This document shows, in pieces, positions 62,189 to 64,000 of a stretch of DNA of 64,000 nucleotides. Origin of the DNA: Naumannella halotolerans (lineage in GTDB: Bacteria > Actinomycetota > Actinomycetes > Propionibacteriales > Propionibacteriaceae); assembly GCF_004364645.1 (NCBI RefSeq), contig NZ_SOAW01000001.1:62001-126000 (forward strand), read 5' to 3'. The notes under the pieces were generated by a model that ran no database searches, was not told where the DNA came from, and worked only from the letters and a program-made list of their open reading frames with translations. A program made the translations under genes and the position numbers. Positions within the stretch are counted from its first letter, which is position 1. Every line of letters begins with the position of its first letter.

Positions 62189-62691
62189 TCGACGAGTACA
62201 CCGAGGCGGACGCCGCAGTCGTCGAACTGCAACTGCACCGCCGCCCGCGAGCCGTGGTACGGGTCGGCTGGCGCTGCCACCAGGGCCGTCCGGGGGTGAT
62301 CGTGACCGAGCCCCGGCTCCCCGACGGCACCCCCTTCCCGACCATCTACTACCTGACCTGTCCCAGCATGGTCGCCGGCTGCTCGTCGTTGGAGGCGTCG
62401 GGGCTGATGGCCGAGATGAACCAGCGGCTGGCCGAGGATCCGGAGTTGGCTGCGGCCTATCGCAAGGCCCATGAGGCCTATCTCGCCGATCGCAACGCGC
62501 TCGGAGTGGTGCCGGAGATTGAGAACTTCTCCGCCGGCGGGATGCCGGATCGGGTGAAGTGTCTGCATGCCCTGGTCGCCCATTCGCTGGCTGTCGGGCC
62601 GGGAGTCAACCCGCTCGGCGACGAGGCGCTGGCGATGCTCGGCGACTCCCTGGCGAAACCCTGTCTGCAGGATCAGGAGCTGACGCTGTGA
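62185..62691 (+). CDS. DUF501 protein
   Basis: A 168-residue protein conserved between ftsB and ppx in actinobacteria. Visible: VELQLHRRPRAVVRVGWRCH, PFPTIYYLTCPSM, CSSLEASGLM, NFSAGGMPDRVKCLHALVAH and SLAVGPGVNPLGDEAL, with conserved Cys and His that could bind metal or a cofactor. No function is established. It overlaps both neighbours (ATGA, GTGA), so it is translated as part of one operon. Confidence 0.88.
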   Translation: MIDEYTEADAAVVELQLHRRPRAVVRVGWRCHQGRPGVIVTEPRLPDGTPFPTIYYLTCPSMVAGCSSLEASGLMAEMNQRLAEDPELAAAYRKAHEAYLADRNALGVVPEIENFSAGGMPDRVKCLHALVAHSLAVGPGVNPLGDEALAMLGDSLAKPCLQDQELTL

Positions 62692-63629
62692 GAGTGGCTG
62701 CGATCGACTGTGGCACCAACTCCATCCGGCTGCTGGTCGCCGAGGCCGGCACCGACGGTCGCCTCCAGGAGTTGTATCGCCAATTGCAACTGGTCCGGCT
62801 CGGCCAAGGTGTCGATGCCACCGGGCGATTCGATCCGGAGGCGCTGCAACGTACCCTCGCGGCGACCGCCGACTTCGCCCGGGTGATCGCCGAGTACTCG
62901 GTGCCCGCTGAGCGGACGCGCTTCGTGGCCACCTCTGCGGCTCGCGACGCCGCCAACTCCGAAGAATTCTTCGACGGGGTACGTGCGCTCGCCGGGGTGG
63001 AGGCCGAGATCATCTCCGGGGACGAGGAGGCGCGGCTGTCCTTCACCGGGGCCCTGTCCGGCTTCGACGACGCGGCGAGCTTCGACGAGCCGGTGCTGGT
63101 CACCGACATCGGCGGCGGATCGACCGAACTGGTCGTGGGTACCCACGGTGTCCTCGCCCAGGCCGTGTCGCTGGACATCGGTTCGGTACGTCTGCGTGAG
63201 CGTCTGCTGCCCGGCGATCCGCCGACCGAGGAGGAGCGCGCGGCGACGGTGGCCTACATCGATCAGCAGTTGGACAGCTGCGGCATCGACCTGTCGGGTG
63301 TCGGCCGGTGGATCGGTGTGGCGGGCAGTGTGACCAGCCTGGCCGCGCTGGCGCTGGGCCTGAGCAGCTATGACCGCAATGCCGTCCACCGGGCAGAGCT
63401 CAGCATTCCCGAGGTACGCCGAGGGGTGGCGGCGATCCTCGACAGCACCGTGGAGGATCTGATCGAGGCCGGACCGATCCAGCCTCGCCGGGCCGAGGTA
63501 CTGGCTGCCGGGGCGATGATCATCGATCGGATCGCGGCCCGGGTCGGTGCCCCGGCGCTGACCGTCAGTGAGTCCGACATCCTCGACGGGATCGCCGCTG
63601 CCCTGATCCGGGACTCGTCCACCGACTGA
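62688..63629 (+). CDS. ppx: Exopolyphosphatase/pppGpp phosphohydrolase (Ppx/GppA)
   Basis: A 313-residue short-form Ppx/GppA of the ASKHA fold: VAAIDCGTNSIRLLVAEAG (phosphate 1), RFVATSAARDAANSEEFFDG, ISGDEEARLSFTGAL, VLVTDIGGGSTELVVG (phosphate 2) and GRWIGVAGSVTSLAAL. It lacks the C-terminal HD-like domain of E. coli Ppx, as in mycobacterial Ppx1. GTG at 62688 overlaps the DUF501 stop codon. It controls polyphosphate and alarmone levels. Confidence 0.9.
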   Translation: MRVAAIDCGTNSIRLLVAEAGTDGRLQELYRQLQLVRLGQGVDATGRFDPEALQRTLAATADFARVIAEYSVPAERTRFVATSAARDAANSEEFFDGVRALAGVEAEIISGDEEARLSFTGALSGFDDAASFDEPVLVTDIGGGSTELVVGTHGVLAQAVSLDIGSVRLRERLLPGDPPTEEERAATVAYIDQQLDSCGIDLSGVGRWIGVAGSVTSLAALALGLSSYDRNAVHRAELSIPEVRRGVAAILDSTVEDLIEAGPIQPRRAEVLAAGAMIIDRIAARVGAPALTVSESDILDGIAAALIRDSSTD

Positions 63630-63745
63630 GGCTGTTCATCCGCGGAGCCGGCAGGCTGCACGACTCCCACGTGTCTTGCGCCCGGCCCGTACCTGTGTCA
63701 ATCTTTCATCGCAGAACCGCAAATTTTCATTTGGAGGCGACAAAG

Positions 63746-64000
63746 ATGTCCGAGGCTACATCCATCCCCACCACGATGCAGGCAGTGATCTGTCACGGTC
63801 CGGAGGACTACGCGCTGGCCGAGGTCCCGGTGCCCCAGCGTGGACCCGGTGAGGTGCTGGTCAAGGTGGATGCAGTGGGCATCTGCGCCAGCGACCTGAA
63901 GTGCTATCACGGTGCGGCGAAGTTCTGGGGCGACGAGAACCGGCCGGCCTGGGCCGAGACCGAGGTGATCCCCGGACATGAGTTCGTCGGTACGGTCGTC
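63746..64000 (+). CDS. Zinc-dependent medium-chain alcohol dehydrogenase, erythritol/L-threitol-type (partial)
   Basis: The first 85 residues of an MDR dehydrogenase, cut by the right edge. MQAVICHGPEDYALAEVPVP and VDAVGICASDLKCYHGAAKF with WGDENRPAW, then VIPGHEFVGTVV, contain the catalytic zinc Cys (GICASD) and the GHE motif. The CYHGAAKFWGDENRPAW segment is distinctive for actinobacterial erythritol/L-threitol dehydrogenases. GGAGG lies eight bases before the ATG. The upstream region is AT-rich, with two TTTCAT copies, unlike most promoters here, and may hold a regulator site. Specificity is inferred. Confidence 0.8.
   Translation, partial: MSEATSIPTTMQAVICHGPEDYALAEVPVPQRGPGEVLVKVDAVGICASDLKCYHGAAKFWGDENRPAWAETEVIPGHEFVGTVV

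Overview
This is a high-GC chromosomal segment from an actinobacterium (Actinomycetota). Most of the gene order between the protein O-mannosyltransferase gene and the end of the window matches the conserved actinobacterial block known from Mycobacterium tuberculosis Rv1002c-Rv1026: pmt/rsmI/tatD/ksgA/ispE/glmU/prs/rplY/pth/mfd/mazG/eno/ftsB/DUF501/ppx. A coenzyme F420-dependent glucose-6-phosphate dehydrogenase, an L-lysine 6-transaminase, an IdeR/DtxR-type iron box and many start codons directly behind a TANNNT box (leaderless transcription) fit the same phylum. The genus cannot be resolved by eye.

Positions 1-4244 look like the right end of an actinomycete integrative and conjugative element (AICE). 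In order they hold the start of a membrane protein, a Pra-type activator of replication/integration/excision, a divergent XRE-TPR regulator, a Pif-like Nudix hydrolase, and a secreted metzincin protease overlapping a small membrane protein. The segment ends exactly at a 3' fragment of tRNA-Ala(CGC) (4200-4244), which reads as the attachment site.

Positions 4.5-32 kb are mostly metabolic: dialkylglycine decarboxylase, a lipoate-ligase-like protein, paired SMR exporters, a UV-damage glycosylase, bifunctional proline catabolism with a divergent LysR regulator, an iron-regulated siderophore-interacting flavoprotein, an acyl-CoA oxidase-like enzyme with a polyprenol/phytol-kinase-like membrane protein, a luciferase-like monooxygenase/FMN-reductase pair, a secreted peptidase, an FAD monooxygenase, Tag, a DUF2207 protein, lysine aminotransferase, FAD oxidoreductases, a GT8-like glycosyltransferase and protein O-mannosyltransferase.

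Positions 32.5-43.2 kb hold housekeeping genes (rsmI, EcsC, tatD, nitroreductase, ksgA, ispE, MarR, YbaK, TetR, tRNA-Gln, a ribokinase-like kinase, glmU, prs). Positions 43.2-47.5 kb are an accessory island: a MerR/carboxymuconolactone-decarboxylase pair with an 8-bp tandem repeat, a split DUF222-HNH (13E12-type) gene, an 800-bp repeat-bearing spacer and an alpha/beta hydrolase. Positions 47.8-64 kb return to conserved genes (rplY-pth, fgd, mfd, mazG, eno, ftsB-DUF501-ppx). These are interrupted by a MerR-HEAT/HEAT-repeat convergent pair and a MarR/MFS exporter pair, and the window ends inside an erythritol/threitol-type dehydrogenase.

The least familiar items are the MerR-HEAT/HEAT pair (50.2-53.0 kb), the palindrome-bounded structured element between eno and ftsB (61311-61431), the 8-bp repeat at the merR/CMD junction, and the protease cargo at the end of the AICE.
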